DNA from: Albidovulum sediminicola
Lineage (GTDB): Bacteria; Pseudomonadota; Alphaproteobacteria; Rhodobacterales; Rhodobacteraceae
Assembly (NCBI RefSeq): GCF_025751575.1
Contig: NZ_JAOWLA010000004.1
Coordinates: 1-64,000 of the forward strand
Direction of reading: 5' to 3'
DNA: 64,000 nt
The position numbers were made by a program, and so were the translations under genes. Positions 1 to 8,374 of this stretch are shown here, piece by piece; within the stretch, counting starts at the first letter, position 1, and each line of letters opens with the position of its first letter. The notes below the pieces were generated by a model. It had not been told where the DNA came from, did no database searches, and was given only the letters and a program-made list of their open reading frames with translations.

Positions 1-73
1 TCCGGCCGCTGGTCAGTGCCAACCGAACCGCTTCACGACGAAACTCCGGCGTCGGCCTGTTTCCGTTTCCCAT
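1..73 (-). CDS. IS3-family transposase OrfA, N-terminal fragment (cut by window edge)
   Basis: The 24 residues visible match the start of IS3/IS911-type OrfA proteins, which bind the terminal repeats through an N-terminal helix-turn-helix. A Shine-Dalgarno sequence lies 5-9 nt upstream of the ATG. The remainder of the gene, including the OrfB/DDE part that would catalyse transposition, is outside the window, so I cannot say whether the element is active. Confidence 0.7.
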   Translation of the reverse strand, partial: MGNGNRPTPEFRREAVRLALTSGR

Positions 74-127
74 AGAACACCTCCTGGTTCCTCAGTTGGT
101 GCTCTCCACATTTTCCGGGCAAGTCCA
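1..127 (-). mobile_element. End of an IS3-family-like insertion sequence (left part outside window)
   Basis: Read on the minus strand, an open frame starts at ATG 71-73 and runs off the window edge; it begins MGNGNRPTPEFRREAVRLAL, the typical N-terminus of an IS3-family OrfA helix-turn-helix transposase. It is preceded by a Shine-Dalgarno-like AGGAGG. The element end appears to lie near 127, where the minus strand reads TGGACTTGCCCGGAAAATGT; IS3-type terminal repeats also start with TG. Only one end is visible, so completeness, the target duplication and the second terminal repeat cannot be checked. Confidence 0.75.
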
Positions 128-129
128 AG

Positions 130-744
130 GTGACCTTCGGCGAAGATGATTACGAAAGGGCCGCTCGGGAGGTTCTCGCCAGCTTGGGCGGGGGGCCTAT
201 CTGGGTCTTCGCCTATGGATCGCTGCTCTGGAAGCCGGTTGCCGCACCGGTCGAGCAGCGCCTTTGCACGGCCGAGGGCTGGCATCGATCCTTTTGCATC
301 GAGATGCGACGCTGGCGCGGAACCCCGGAAGAGCCTGGCTTGATGATGGGCCTGCGCAGGGGTGGAATCTGCGCCGGTATCGCGCAAAGGTTTCAGGGCG
401 AAGATCGTCACCGCCTGATGATCGATCTTTTGAAGCGGGAGGTCGGTGGGCCGGTGGGGCTTTCCTCGCTAAGACAGATCACGCTCGCCTCAAATCGCGG
501 CCCGATCCGCGCGCTTTGCTTTTACGCGGAGCCCGACGAGGCCGCTGCAACGCCCGAAAGAAGCGAGCAGGAGGTTGCAGAAATCTTGTCGCGCGCCTGC
601 GGGCCGGCTGGTTCCGGGGCCGAGTACTTGTTCAAGACAGTCTCTGCGCTTCAGGCCCATGGTATTTGCGACCCTCATCTTTGGCGACTTCAGGAGTTGG
701 TCGCCGCGGCGATATCGATGAAAGCCGCGACCCAGTGCCCGTGA
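130..744 (+). CDS. ChaC-like gamma-glutamylcyclotransferase, probably 5'-truncated by the IS
   Basis: 204 residues from a GTG. The stretch WVFAYGSLLWKP (about residues 25-36) is the gamma-glutamylcyclotransferase YGSL signature, and the glutamate of LKREVGG fits the expected catalytic Glu position. ChaC enzymes split glutathione into 5-oxoproline and Cys-Gly in the cytosol. The reading frame begins two or three bases after the IS end, leaving no room for a native promoter or ribosome site. The GTG is therefore probably an internal codon and the original N-terminus was probably lost on the far side of the element. Family members are usually somewhat longer at the N-terminus. Expression would depend on readthrough from the IS. 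No Shine-Dalgarno was found. Confidence 0.7.
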   Translation: MTFGEDDYERAAREVLASLGGGPIWVFAYGSLLWKPVAAPVEQRLCTAEGWHRSFCIEMRRWRGTPEEPGLMMGLRRGGICAGIAQRFQGEDRHRLMIDLLKREVGGPVGLSSLRQITLASNRGPIRALCFYAEPDEAAATPERSEQEVAEILSRACGPAGSGAEYLFKTVSALQAHGICDPHLWRLQELVAAAISMKAATQCP

Positions 745-817
745 GCCTTTTTTGCTCGCACTCATGCCAAGCTACACAAGCGGCTGAAGGCGCGAATGCC
801 CCGAGGAGGACACTGGC

Positions 818-1084
818 TTATACTCGATCATGAGGGTTACCTCGCTGCCCCGCGCGTTCCCAGATCCGCGTTCCTGCCACGCGTTCAGCGGGTCGGACCA
901 ACCCTCTGCTTTCGAGCCGCCGCAGGAGATGCAGGATCCCGCTGTTGCTCATGCCGAGCGCGTCCCGCAGTTCCGCCTGCGTGCGCGGCCGCCTGAGCGC
1001 CTCCAGAACAATGCGGCGGCGCTCGTCCGCTCCTCTGTTCCTGCGCGTGTAACCGCGGCCTGACGTGGAGGAGGTATCGGGCAT
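818..1084 (-). CDS. Small winged-helix DNA-binding protein downstream of SulP
   Basis: 88 residues. After a basic N-terminus the segment from about residue 22 to 75 (RRRIVLEALRRPRTQAELRDALG, then SNSGILHLLRRLESRGLV) has the helix-turn-helix-wing pattern of MarR/ArsR-type regulators. Its ATG overlaps the stop of the SulP gene as ATGA, so the two are translationally coupled. Coupling suggests a local regulator of the transporter or of a shared stimulus, but the ligand is unknown. No metal-binding Cys pair is visible, so an ArsR-type metal sensor is unlikely. Confidence 0.7.
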   Translation of the reverse strand: MPDTSSTSGRGYTRRNRGADERRRIVLEALRRPRTQAELRDALGMSNSGILHLLRRLESRGLVRPAERVAGTRIWERAGQRGNPHDRV

Positions 1085-2805
1085 CAGGCCGCCTCCCGGA
1101 CCCTTGCGCTCGCATCGAGCATCCTTGCCAGCGCATCCTCCACCGTTGGGGCATACCGCACCAACGGCCGTTTCAGCCCATGCATGACGAAGGCCCGCCG
1201 GATGTCGCGGTTGGCGCCAGTCAGCCAGAGCGCGACGCCGCGCCCATGCGCCTTATGTGCCAGGCCCTCGATCATGTTGGCACCTGTCGAGTCGAGGAAA
1301 GGCACCGCCGAAAAGTCGATGATCAGTGCCTTGTGGCTATCCTGGATGCGATCAAGCACCGATCCTATGGAAGCCGTCGCGCCAAAGAACAGGGCGCCGG
1401 TGATGCGGTAGATCACGACCTCCGGGTTCGCGGCGATCTCCTCGTCATAGGCGCTGCGCGGTTGGGACATGTCCGCTTCGTCGCGACCGACGAAGGGGGT
1501 ATGGGTCGTGACGGCCGTCGCGCGGCTCATTCTCTGGATGAAGAGCACCGAGCCTAGGGCGAAGCCGACCACGATGGCTTCGGTCAGATCGCGGAAAATG
1601 GTCAGGCCAAAGGTCGCGGCAAGCACCGTCGTCTCGCCCCAGCCCGAGCGCACCAGGATCGCGATCGCAGGCTTCTCCATCATGTTCCAGGCCACGACCG
1701 CCAAGACGCCCGCCAGTGCCGCCAACGGAATGTAGGCGGCCAGCGGCGCCGCAACGAGGATGAACAGAAGGAGGAACACGGCATGCAACATGCCCGCGAC
1801 CGGACCATGCGCGCCCGAACGCACGTTGGTTGCCGTGCGTGCAATAGTGCCGGTGACACAAAACCCACCAAAGAGCGACGAACCGATATTGGCCGCGCCC
1901 TGTGCGACTAGTTCGCTGTTGGAGCGATGCCGACGCCCCGTCATACCGTCCGCCACGACGGCCGAGAGCAATGACTCGATGGCTCCCAACAGGGTGAAGG
2001 AGATCGCGGCGGGCAGGACGGCCACCATCCGGTCAAGAGAGAGCTCGGGCAGCTGAGGGGTCGGCAAGGACGCGGGAATGCCGCCAAACTTCGTGCCGAT
2101 GGTTTGAACGGGGAGCGCAAGCAGGGCAGTGGCGGCTGCGGCCAGCCCGACTGCGATCAGCATGCCCGGCCAACGCGGTTTCCAGCGACGCAGTCCGACG
2201 ATGGTGGCGATCGTGCCGGCCGAGATGGCCATCGCGGCAATGCTCACGGTTCCCCGCGCGGCCCAGAGCGTCGCGATCTTCTCCAGCAACTCACCCGGTT
2301 CGTGGGCGAGCGTCATCCCGAACAATTCCTTGATCTGGCTTGCGAAGATGATCACCGCGATTCCGGCGGTGAAGCCGACCGTGACCGGAAAGGGGATGAA
2401 CTTGATGAATGTCCCAAGCCGCAGGAACCCGACGGCCGCCAGCATCAGACCCGACAGGAAAGTGGCGAGGATCAGGCCTTCCATGCCGTGCTGCTGAACC
2501 GTGGCCGCGACCAGCACGATGAAGGCCCCGGCGGGGCCGCCGATCTGAAAGCGGGAGCCCCCGAGCAGGGATACGAGGAAGCCGCCGACGATCGCGGTAT
2601 AAAGGCCCTGTGCCGGGGTCGCGCCCGAGGCGATGGCGATGGCCATCGACAGAGGCAACGCCACGATTGCGACGGTTAGCCCCGCGATCGCGTCTGCGCG
2701 CAGTTGCGCCACCCCATAGCCTTCGCGCAGGACGGTGAGCAGTTTCGGGGTAAACAACTCCGCAAAGCTGGGTGCATTGCTGCGTCTGTTCTTCTTGGCT
2801 TTCAT
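1084..2805 (-). CDS. SulP-family inorganic anion transporter with STAS domain
   Basis: 573 residues from ATG 2803-2805; a GTG four codons upstream (2817) is the alternative start. The first 420 or so residues hold about 10-12 hydrophobic segments with the SulP pattern (GLTVAIVALPLSMAIAIASG, then PAQGLYTAIVGG and GGPAGAFIVL), followed by a cytoplasmic STAS domain (about 455-560) with the characteristic IDFSAVPFLDSTGANMIE phosphorylation-loop motif. SulP proteins import sulfate, bicarbonate or other anions; the substrate cannot be told from sequence. It forms an operon with the winged-helix gene (ATGA overlap) and sits downstream of an Xre gene. Confidence 0.9.
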   Translation of the reverse strand: MKAKKNRRSNAPSFAELFTPKLLTVLREGYGVAQLRADAIAGLTVAIVALPLSMAIAIASGATPAQGLYTAIVGGFLVSLLGGSRFQIGGPAGAFIVLVAATVQQHGMEGLILATFLSGLMLAAVGFLRLGTFIKFIPFPVTVGFTAGIAVIIFASQIKELFGMTLAHEPGELLEKIATLWAARGTVSIAAMAISAGTIATIVGLRRWKPRWPGMLIAVGLAAAATALLALPVQTIGTKFGGIPASLPTPQLPELSLDRMVAVLPAAISFTLLGAIESLLSAVVADGMTGRRHRSNSELVAQGAANIGSSLFGGFCVTGTIARTATNVRSGAHGPVAGMLHAVFLLLFILVAAPLAAYIPLAALAGVLAVVAWNMMEKPAIAILVRSGWGETTVLAATFGLTIFRDLTEAIVVGFALGSVLFIQRMSRATAVTTHTPFVGRDEADMSQPRSAYDEEIAANPEVVIYRITGALFFGATASIGSVLDRIQDSHKALIIDFSAVPFLDSTGANMIEGLAHKAHGRGVALWLTGANRDIRRAFVMHGLKRPLVRYAPTVEDALARMLDASARVREAA

Positions 2806-2880
2806 CGGGGGCCGCACCTTCGAGGGGCTGCGGCGGGATCGTCGGCATGTCGTCGGCGGTCGCCGTCGCGGGTTGGGGGA

Positions 2881-3141
2881 TCAGTGTTTCGGTGGAGGAG
2901 CCTTCAGGCGCACGCCGCGCCCGCCGGCCGTGCTGACGGAGCCTTCTCCGATGAGTTCGACCCCGGCGAGTTCCAGCGCCGCGACGACCTTGGTCAGGCT
3001 GTCCACGACCCCTCGAACGTTGCCTTCGCTGGCCTCCATGCGCTGAATCGTCGGCACGGATAATCCGGCCAGTTCAGCCAGGGCCTTCTGGTCGATACCG
3101 AGAAGGGCACGCGCAGCACGCATCTGTGGCCCAGAGATCAT
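2881..3141 (-). CDS. Xre-family helix-turn-helix regulator
   Basis: 86 residues. Residues 5-60 form a single Cro/C1-type HTH: MRAARALLGIDQKALAELAG is the scaffold and LSVPTIQRMEASEG the recognition helix, followed by a short tail (VVAALELAGVEL) that recalls other small Xre proteins with a C-terminal beta segment. It lies 75 bp upstream of the SulP gene on the same strand and probably controls it and itself. An AT-rich inverted repeat just upstream of the start is a plausible operator. Confidence 0.8.
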   Translation of the reverse strand: MISGPQMRAARALLGIDQKALAELAGLSVPTIQRMEASEGNVRGVVDSLTKVVAALELAGVELIGEGSVSTAGGRGVRLKAPPPKH

Positions 3142-3174
3142 GCGAGATATCCTGAGATTTACTATGAAGGTTAA

Positions 3175-3203
3175 TGATATTCTTTATGATATGTCAAATA
3201 TCA
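3175..3203 (-). promoter_or_regulatory. Promoter with inverted-repeat operator candidate for the xre-sulP operon
   Basis: An unusually AT-rich patch in GC-rich DNA. On the minus strand a perfect TTGACA (3192-3197) lies about 55 nt upstream of the xre start; the -10 is weak (TAACCT near 3168-3173). A perfect 7-bp inverted repeat, TGATATT (3175-3181) and AATATCA (3197-3203), overlaps it, with an extra GATAT half-site between. Autoregulation by the Xre protein is inferred. Confidence 0.5.
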
Positions 3204-3494
3204 ATACTGATAGTCGGGATAGCCAGACCTTCGCGCCTGCGGATCGGATGTATGTCTCCCAAACGCACGGCGACCGCTCCTCCGCGCGGCGGAAGGCTGG
3301 GTCAATAGAAGCACGGGCAAACTGCGAGCTACTCGCAGAAGATGAAGAGCTCAGGCTTCATCCCGGTCTTCGCGATTGGTTTCGCCAGATGGAGTGGGTC
3401 GGAACGCGAGCGGTTTGTCTCCAAGTTGGACTGCAACCCTAGCCAGAAGACATCGACCGCTCAGCCGGGGGGGTGATCTCTGGCGGCCCAAATG
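3204..3494. other. Intergenic region without recognisable gene
   Basis: About 290 bp between the xre promoter and the tRNA terminator. An open frame of about 100 codons crosses it on the plus strand from 3140, but it starts inside the promoter, has no Shine-Dalgarno and resembles no family I know. I see no RNA gene or repeat here. Confidence 0.4.
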
Positions 3495-3524
3495 CCAAAT
3501 AGCTGATCAAGAGCAGCTATTTGG
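3495..3524 (-). terminator. Hairpin terminator candidate for the tRNA gene
   Basis: Perfect 11-bp inverted repeat CCAAATAGCTG / CAGCTATTTGG with an 8-nt loop, 7 nt past the CCA end of the tRNA on the minus strand. The U-run is weak (TTTGG then CATTT), so termination efficiency is uncertain. Confidence 0.55.
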
Positions 3525-3530
3525 GTTATG

Positions 3531-3606
3531 TGGTAGGCCCGGAGGGACTCGAACCCCCAACCAAGGCGTTATGAGCGCCCTGCTCTGACCATTGAGCTAC
3601 AGGCCC
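3531..3606 (-). tRNA. tRNA with CAU anticodon, most likely tRNA-Ile2 (lysidine type)
   Basis: 76 nt with CCA encoded. The cloverleaf folds: acceptor GGGCCTG with CGGGCCT (a G-U at the end), D-stem GCTC/GAGC, anticodon stem GGGCG/CGCCT with loop CTCATAA, T-arm GGGGG TTCGAGT CCCTC. The anticodon is CAU. The C4-G69/C5-G68 acceptor and A73 resemble the minor isoleucine tRNA whose wobble C is modified by TilS rather than the elongator tRNA-Met of alphaproteobacteria. This assignment is from memory of the families; elongator Met is the alternative. Confidence 0.85.
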
Positions 3607-3616
3607 GGCCAAGCCC

Positions 3617-3645
3617 TGATTAGGGGGGGCGCGGTCGGCGGTCAA
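3617..3645 (-). promoter_or_regulatory. Sigma-70 promoter for the tRNA(CAU) gene
   Basis: On the minus strand TTGACC (3640-3645), a 17-bp GC-rich spacer, then TAATCA (3617-3622). The -10 ends 11 nt before the first tRNA base, the spacing expected of a tRNA promoter. Confidence 0.65.
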
Positions 3646-3735
3646 GGGCGAGGCGTGACGGGAAAGCCCGCGCGTGACCGTGGACAGTCGGGCGGCATTC
3701 GTCTATCGGGAGCGCGACAATCAATGGAGGGCGCG

Positions 3736-4782
3736 ATGGCAGCCGGAAAGAGCGGTCTCACCTATGCCGATGCGGGTGTCGATATCGATGCGGGCAACGA
3801 GCTTGTCGAGCGGATCAAGCCGGCCGCGAAGCGCACCGGACGGTCGGGCACGGTCGCGGGTCTGGGCGGGTTCGGCGCGCTTTTCGACCTGAAGGCCGCG
3901 GGTTACTCCGACCCGATCCTGGTCGCCGCCACCGACGGCGTGGGCACCAAGCTGCGCATCGCGATCGACACCGGCAATGTCGATACCATCGGCATCGACC
4001 TTGTGGCCATGTGCGTGAACGATCTGGTCTGCCAGGGCGCGGAGCCGCTTTTCTTCCTCGACTACTTCGCGACCGGCAAACTCGACGTGGCGCAGGCTAC
4101 GCGGATCATTGAGGGCATCGCCGAAGGTTGCGCGGCCTCGGGCTGCGCGCTGGTCGGCGGCGAGACGGCGGAAATGCCGGGCATGTATCACGGCGGCGAT
4201 TTCGACCTGGCGGGCTTTGCGGTCGGGGCGATGGAGCGCGGAAGCGACCTGCCGGCGGGCGTGAAGGCGGGGGATGTCCTTCTGGGCCTCGCCTCGAACG
4301 GGGTGCATTCGAACGGCTACAGCTTCGTGCGCAAGGTTGTGGAGCTTTCGGGCCTGTCGTGGGACGCGGCCTCTCCCTTCGGGGAAGGCACGCTGGGGGC
4401 GGCTCTTCTGGCGCCGACCCGGCTTTACGTCAAGCAGGCGCTGGCCGCGATCCGCGCGGGCGGGGTGCACGCGCTGGCCCATATCACCGGCGGCGGCCTG
4501 ACCGAGAACCTGCCGCGCGTCCTGCCCGAGGGGTTGGGCGCCACGATCGACCTTGACGCCTGGACCTTGCCGCCGGTCTTCCGCTGGCTGGCCGAAACGG
4601 CGGGCATGGCCGAGGCGGAACTCTTGAAGACCTTCAACTGCGGCATCGGCCTGATCGTCGTCGTCGAAGCGGACCGGGCCGCGGCGCTGCAGGCGGTGCT
4701 GGAGGGCGCGGGCGAAACCGTGACCGTCATTGGCCGTGTCCAGCCGGGGCAGGGCGTCAGCTACAGCGGGTCGCTTCTGTGA
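3736..4782 (+). CDS. purM: Phosphoribosylformylglycinamidine cyclo-ligase (AIR synthetase)
   Basis: 348 residues from ATG 3736, chosen because GGAGG sits five bases upstream; an in-frame ATG at 3724 would add four residues. PurM closes the imidazole ring: FGAM + ATP to AIR, step five of de novo purine synthesis. The protein matches PurM throughout: [13 protein letters not shown] at the N-terminus, the ATP/substrate regions [12 protein letters not shown] and [13 protein letters not shown], and the C-terminal [15 protein letters not shown]. Its stop overlaps the GTG start of purN (GTGA), so the two are co-translated, the usual proteobacterial purMN arrangement. Confidence 0.97.
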   Translation: MAAGKSGLTYADAGVDIDAGNELVERIKPAAKRTGRSGTVAGLGGFGALFDLKAAGYSDPILVAATDGVGTKLRIAIDTGNVDTIGIDLVAMCVNDLVCQGAEPLFFLDYFATGKLDVAQATRIIEGIAEGCAASGCALVGGETAEMPGMYHGGDFDLAGFAVGAMERGSDLPAGVKAGDVLLGLASNGVHSNGYSFVRKVVELSGLSWDAASPFGEGTLGAALLAPTRLYVKQALAAIRAGGVHALAHITGGGLTENLPRVLPEGLGATIDLDAWTLPPVFRWLAETAGMAEAELLKTFNCGIGLIVVVEADRAAALQAVLEGAGETVTVIGRVQPGQGVSYSGSLL

Positions 4783-5369
4783 AGCGTGTCGCCATCCTGA
4801 TTTCCGGGGGTGGCTCCAACATGGTGGCGCTTGTCCGCAGCATGACGGGCGACCACCCGGCGCGCGCTGTGCTCGTGGCCTCCAACGACCCGGAGGCGGG
4901 CGGCCTTGTGAAGGCGCGCGAGATGGGGGTGGAGACCGCAGCGGTCGATCACCGCCCCTTCGGCCGCGACCGGGCGGGCTTCGAAGCGGCACTGCTGGAG
5001 CCCGTTCTGGCGGCGAAGCCCGACATCCTCTGCCTCGCCGGGTTCATGCGCGTCCTGACGCCGGATTTCGTCCAGCGCTTCGCGGGGCGGATGCTGAACA
5101 TCCACCCGTCGCTCCTTCCGAAGTATCCCGGCCTGCGCACCCACCAGCGCGCGCTCGATGCGGGCGATGCGGAGGCAGGCTGCACCGTGCACGAGGTCAC
5201 GTCCGAACTGGACGCGGGGCCGATGCTGGGGCAGGCGCGGGTCCCGGTTCTGCCGGGCGATACGGCAGACAGTTTGGCCGCACGCGTGCTGGCGGCAGAA
5301 CACAAGCTCTATCCCGCCGTGCTGCGCCGTTTCGCGCAAGGCGCGCGCGAGCCCCTCTTCCTGCCCTGA
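4779..5369 (+). CDS. purN: Phosphoribosylglycinamide formyltransferase
   Basis: 196 residues from GTG 4779, overlapping the purM stop by 4 bp. PurN transfers the formyl group of 10-formyl-THF to GAR, step three of purine synthesis. Visible family features are the Rossmann start [12 protein letters not shown], the catalytic block [13 protein letters not shown] followed by [15 protein letters not shown] (catalytic Asn-His and the folate-loop), and the late Asp in [11 protein letters not shown]. Length is normal. Confidence 0.97.
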   Translation: MKRVAILISGGGSNMVALVRSMTGDHPARAVLVASNDPEAGGLVKAREMGVETAAVDHRPFGRDRAGFEAALLEPVLAAKPDILCLAGFMRVLTPDFVQRFAGRMLNIHPSLLPKYPGLRTHQRALDAGDAEAGCTVHEVTSELDAGPMLGQARVPVLPGDTADSLAARVLAAEHKLYPAVLRRFAQGAREPLFLP

Positions 5370-5514
5370 GCCGGGATCCGGGGGGTGCGCCTAACCGCGA
5401 ATGCGCCCGTTGGGCCACACTTTTCCTTTGCGCGACGGAGCATCTTTTCAAGCGGTCCGCAACTTTCTATCAAGAACGAACCTGCGGGATGACCCCGCAC
5501 CAGACGGGACGAGA

Positions 5515-6669
5515 ATGCGAACAATCACCACGACCGAGGACCTTGCCGTATTCTGCGAGGCCGCCAAGGAACAGCCCTACGTTACCGTCGATACCGAATT
5601 CCTGAGGGAGCGGACCTATTACTCCAAGCTGTGTCTGATCCAGCTTGCGCTGCCCGGCAAGTCCGGCGAGGCGGTTCTGGTCGATCCGCTGGCCAAGGGG
5701 CTCCAGCTCGACCCGCTCTACGACCTTTTCCGGCACAAGAACACGGTCAAGGTCTTTCACGCCGCGCGGCAGGATCTGGAGATCTTCTTCGTCGAAGGCA
5801 ATGTCTTCCCCGAGCCGCTGTTCGACACCCAGGTCGCGGCGATGGTCTGCGGCTTCGGCGAACAGGTCGGGTACGAGACGCTGGTGCGCAAGATCGCGCG
5901 CGAAAGCCTCGACAAGACCTCGCGCTTTACCGACTGGTCGCACCGCCCGCTGAGCGAGGCGCAAAAAACCTACGCTCTGGCCGACGTGACCCACCTGAGG
6001 GTGATCTACGAGTTCCTGAACAAGGAGCTTTCGCGCACGGCGCGGCACAAATGGGTGGCGGAGGAGCTTGCGATCCTGACCGACCCGGAAACCTACACGA
6101 CGCGGCCCGAAGACGCCTGGATGCGGGTCAAGACCCGGACCCAGTCCGGCCGCTTCCTCGCCGTGGTGCGGGAACTGGCGCGCTTCCGCGAGGATTACGC
6201 GCAGACCCGCAACGTGCCCCGCGCGCGCGTTTTCAAGGATGACGCGCTGTTGGAGCTTGCCTCCACCCGGCCCACGAATGTCGAGGAACTGGGGCGTTCA
6301 CGCCTTCTGCTGCGAGAGGGGCGCAAGGCCGATATCGCCGAGGGTATCCTGGGCGCGATCCAGGCGGGAATGGCCGTCAAGCCGGAGAACTACCCCAAGG
6401 TCGAGAACGGGCGCGAACAGCTTCAGGTCGATTCCGCTTTGGCCGACCTGCTGCGCGTCCTGCTGAAATCGAAGTCCGAGGAAGCCGGCGTTGCGCAGAA
6501 GCTGATCGCCAGCTCATCGGATCTGGATGTGATCGCCGCCGGTCAGCGCGACGTGGCCGCGATGAAGGGCTGGCGCTACGAGGTCTTCGGTGAGGACGCC
6601 CTGCGGCTTTGCCGGGGCGAGATCGCCCTGACCGCGCGCGGCGGCGCCGTGCGGGTCCTTCAGGTCTGA
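5515..6669 (+). CDS. rnd: Ribonuclease D
   Basis: 384 residues from ATG 5515 (MRTITTTEDL); the open frame extends 38 codons upstream but without family similarity. RNase D is a 3'-5' exonuclease that trims tRNA precursors. All DEDDy residues can be seen: VDTEFLRERTYY (D, E), FHAARQDLEIF (D) and YALADVTHLRVIYEFL (Y, D), followed by an HRDC domain at about 205-290 and a C-terminal HRDC-like part. It is a single gene 145 bp after purN and convergent with the lipoprotein gene. Confidence 0.95.
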   Translation: MRTITTTEDLAVFCEAAKEQPYVTVDTEFLRERTYYSKLCLIQLALPGKSGEAVLVDPLAKGLQLDPLYDLFRHKNTVKVFHAARQDLEIFFVEGNVFPEPLFDTQVAAMVCGFGEQVGYETLVRKIARESLDKTSRFTDWSHRPLSEAQKTYALADVTHLRVIYEFLNKELSRTARHKWVAEELAILTDPETYTTRPEDAWMRVKTRTQSGRFLAVVRELARFREDYAQTRNVPRARVFKDDALLELASTRPTNVEELGRSRLLLREGRKADIAEGILGAIQAGMAVKPENYPKVENGREQLQVDSALADLLRVLLKSKSEEAGVAQKLIASSSDLDVIAAGQRDVAAMKGWRYEVFGEDALRLCRGEIALTARGGAVRVLQV

Positions 6670-6722
6670 TGATCGTCGGCGCGGGCGGCGCCCATGAACA
6701 GGCCGCGCCCGCCCGGACGACG

Positions 6723-7199
6723 TCAGCGCTTTGAGCTGCGGCTGTTGGCCTCGCCGGTCACGACGATGCTGCGGATCGATTCCAGCTTGATGTTCGACAG
6801 GAAGGCCGCGGCGGTCACTTCGCGCGATTGCGGTGTCGAGGCGGGCTTGGCCCCCACCGGGGGCGCGATGACGAAGCGGTAGGTCATGACGCCCTCGACC
6901 GGATCGCCGCCGTTCTCGGCGACCAGTTCGGCCTTCCACCAGCCCTGAGTCGGGGGAAGGCCGGTGGCGCGGACGATGGCGCCTTCGGGCATCCGTTCGA
7001 CGACAAGCTCGGTGACCTGCGCGACCAGCAGGCGCGGATCGTTCGGCACGCCGCTCGCGGTTTCCTGCACCTGCGCGGGGGCCTCCTTGGAGCGGCCGAA
7101 CCAGTTGAACGGATTGAGCTTGCTTTCGCGCACCTTCGCGCAGCCGGCAAGCGACAGGGCGATGGCAATGGCCATGAGCACGGTGGCGGGCTTACGCAT
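6723..7199 (-). CDS. Conserved hypothetical lipoprotein
   Basis: 158 residues beginning with a type II signal peptide (MRKPATVLMAIAIALSLAGC) in which LAGC is a clear lipobox with Cys20 as the lipidated residue. The mature part has a short charged linker (ESKLNPFNWFGRSKEA) and a folded region with GWWKAELV and MTYRFVIAPP. It probably sits in the inner or outer membrane facing the periplasm. The NPFNWFGRS-type segment is seen in Rhodobacterales lipoproteins of unknown role. I cannot assign a function. Confidence 0.75.
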   Translation of the reverse strand: MRKPATVLMAIAIALSLAGCAKVRESKLNPFNWFGRSKEAPAQVQETASGVPNDPRLLVAQVTELVVERMPEGAIVRATGLPPTQGWWKAELVAENGGDPVEGVMTYRFVIAPPVGAKPASTPQSREVTAAAFLSNIKLESIRSIVVTGEANSRSSKR

Positions 7200-7320
7200 C
7201 TGGGGCTCCCTCGTTCTTTGTCCTTGGGTAGCCGATCTTGGGGGGCGTGAAAAGGGGCCGGGCGGCTGGACCTTCGCGGCGCAAGTGACTACGTCATGGG
7301 CGACACGGATGGAGTGGACC

Positions 7321-7746
7321 ATGGCCAGCGCCGCCTTCGAGGAGATCGCCGAAACCTTCGACTTCCTGGACGACTGGGAAGACCGCTATCGCCATGTCAT
7401 CGAACTGGGCAAGGCGATGCCGGCGCTGGAAGAGGCCTTCCGCGTTCCCGCGACCAAGGTCGAGGGCTGCGCAAGTCAGGTCTGGCTGCTGCCGCGGATC
7501 GAAGGGCAGGGCGCCGCCGCCCGCTTCGATTTTCAGGGTGACAGCGACGCGATGATCGTGCGCGGCCTGATCGCGATCCTGCACGCGCTTTTCTCGGGCC
7601 TGAGCGTGACGGAGGTCCTAAAGGTCGACGCCGGCGCGGAGCTTGCCCGTCTGGGGTTGAACGAACACCTGTCCTCCCAGCGCTCGAACGGGGTCAGGGC
7701 CATGGTCGAGCGCATCCGGAAACACGCGGCAGAGGTCGCCGCCTAG
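7321..7746 (+). CDS. sufE: SufE-family sulfur acceptor
   Basis: 141 residues from ATG 7321 (MASAAFEEIAE); an ATG at 7309 is possible. SufE takes persulfide sulfur from SufS and passes it to the SufBCD scaffold for Fe-S assembly. The conserved pattern KVEGCASQVWL holds the acceptor Cys at about residue 50, and GDSDAMIVRGLIAILHALFSG and GLNEHLSSQRSNGVRAM are diagnostic. It stands alone here; the suf operon is not in the window. The gene is divergent from the lipoprotein and convergent, with one base between stops, with the DUF1638 gene. Confidence 0.93.
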   Translation: MASAAFEEIAETFDFLDDWEDRYRHVIELGKAMPALEEAFRVPATKVEGCASQVWLLPRIEGQGAAARFDFQGDSDAMIVRGLIAILHALFSGLSVTEVLKVDAGAELARLGLNEHLSSQRSNGVRAMVERIRKHAAEVAA

Positions 7747-7747
7747 G

Positions 7748-8374
7748 TCACAGCGCCGAAAGCGCCGTGGCCAGGTCGCCGTATCCGGTCAGGCGCCGTT
7801 CGTAAGCAAGCCCGAGCCGGGCCGCGCAGTCACGCGCCTTTGCGTCAAGGGCCGGGTCGTCGGTCTGCGCCTGGTAGACGAGCTTCTCGTAATTGCCGAA
7901 ATACATGTCCCGAAGCTCCGGGTGCCGGTCGAGGCCCATGGGCTTCCAGACGAAGGCGTCGAACTGCCGGACAAGGAAATCGGTGAGGTAGAAGGCGGTA
8001 AATTCGTCCCGCGCTGCGAAGGTCGCATTGCCTTCGAAGAAGGAATAGCAATGCGGACCCGCCACCATCTCAACCCCCAGGTCGCGGCAGCGGGCCTCAA
8101 GCAAACCGCCGGTGCCGCAGTCCGCGTAGACGACGAAGATCCCGTCATAGTCGTCGCGATGCCGGGTGACCGCCTCGGTCACGGCCTCGGTGATCTTTTC
8201 GGGGTAGAGGTGCAGCTTCGCGGGCAGGCAGGTCAGATCCAGATGCGTCCAGCTGTTCGCGGCCTTGAGGTCCAGGATCTCCCGCGCCAAGGCCCCGCAG
8301 GCGATCAGCAGGATGCGCCCGCGGCCCTCTGGGGCCAGACCCGCCTCGGTCAGTTCGCGGTCGGCGGGGATCAT
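7748..8374 (-). CDS. DUF1638 protein, associated with corrinoid methyl transfer
   Basis: 208 residues from ATG 8372-8374. It contains the DUF1638 pattern: ILLIACGALAREIL near the N-terminus, HLDLTCLPAKLHLYPEKI with a conserved Cys, then VVYADCGTGGLLEA with a second Cys and a late AGPHCYSFFEG. Several conserved Cys and His suggest a metal or corrinoid-related role. In Rhodobacterales this family sits beside corrinoid methyltransferase proteins, as here, and it has been linked to the split methionine synthase; that link is from memory and not visible in the sequence. Its start overlaps the stop of the small membrane protein (ATGA). Confidence 0.85.
   Translation of the reverse strand: MIPADRELTEAGLAPEGRGRILLIACGALAREILDLKAANSWTHLDLTCLPAKLHLYPEKITEAVTEAVTRHRDDYDGIFVVYADCGTGGLLEARCRDLGVEMVAGPHCYSFFEGNATFAARDEFTAFYLTDFLVRQFDAFVWKPMGLDRHPELRDMYFGNYEKLVYQAQTDDPALDAKARDCAARLGLAYERRLTGYGDLATALSAL

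Noticed and set aside
3140-3442. Open frame of 100 codons upstream of the tRNA
   Set aside because: Starts in the xre promoter, no ribosome site, no family; likely non-coding.
3531-3606. Calling the CAU tRNA an elongator or initiator tRNA-Met
   Set aside because: Initiator features (mismatched 1-72 C-A, three G-C pairs in the anticodon stem) are absent, and the acceptor stem resembles tRNA-Ile2. Elongator Met remains possible but less likely.
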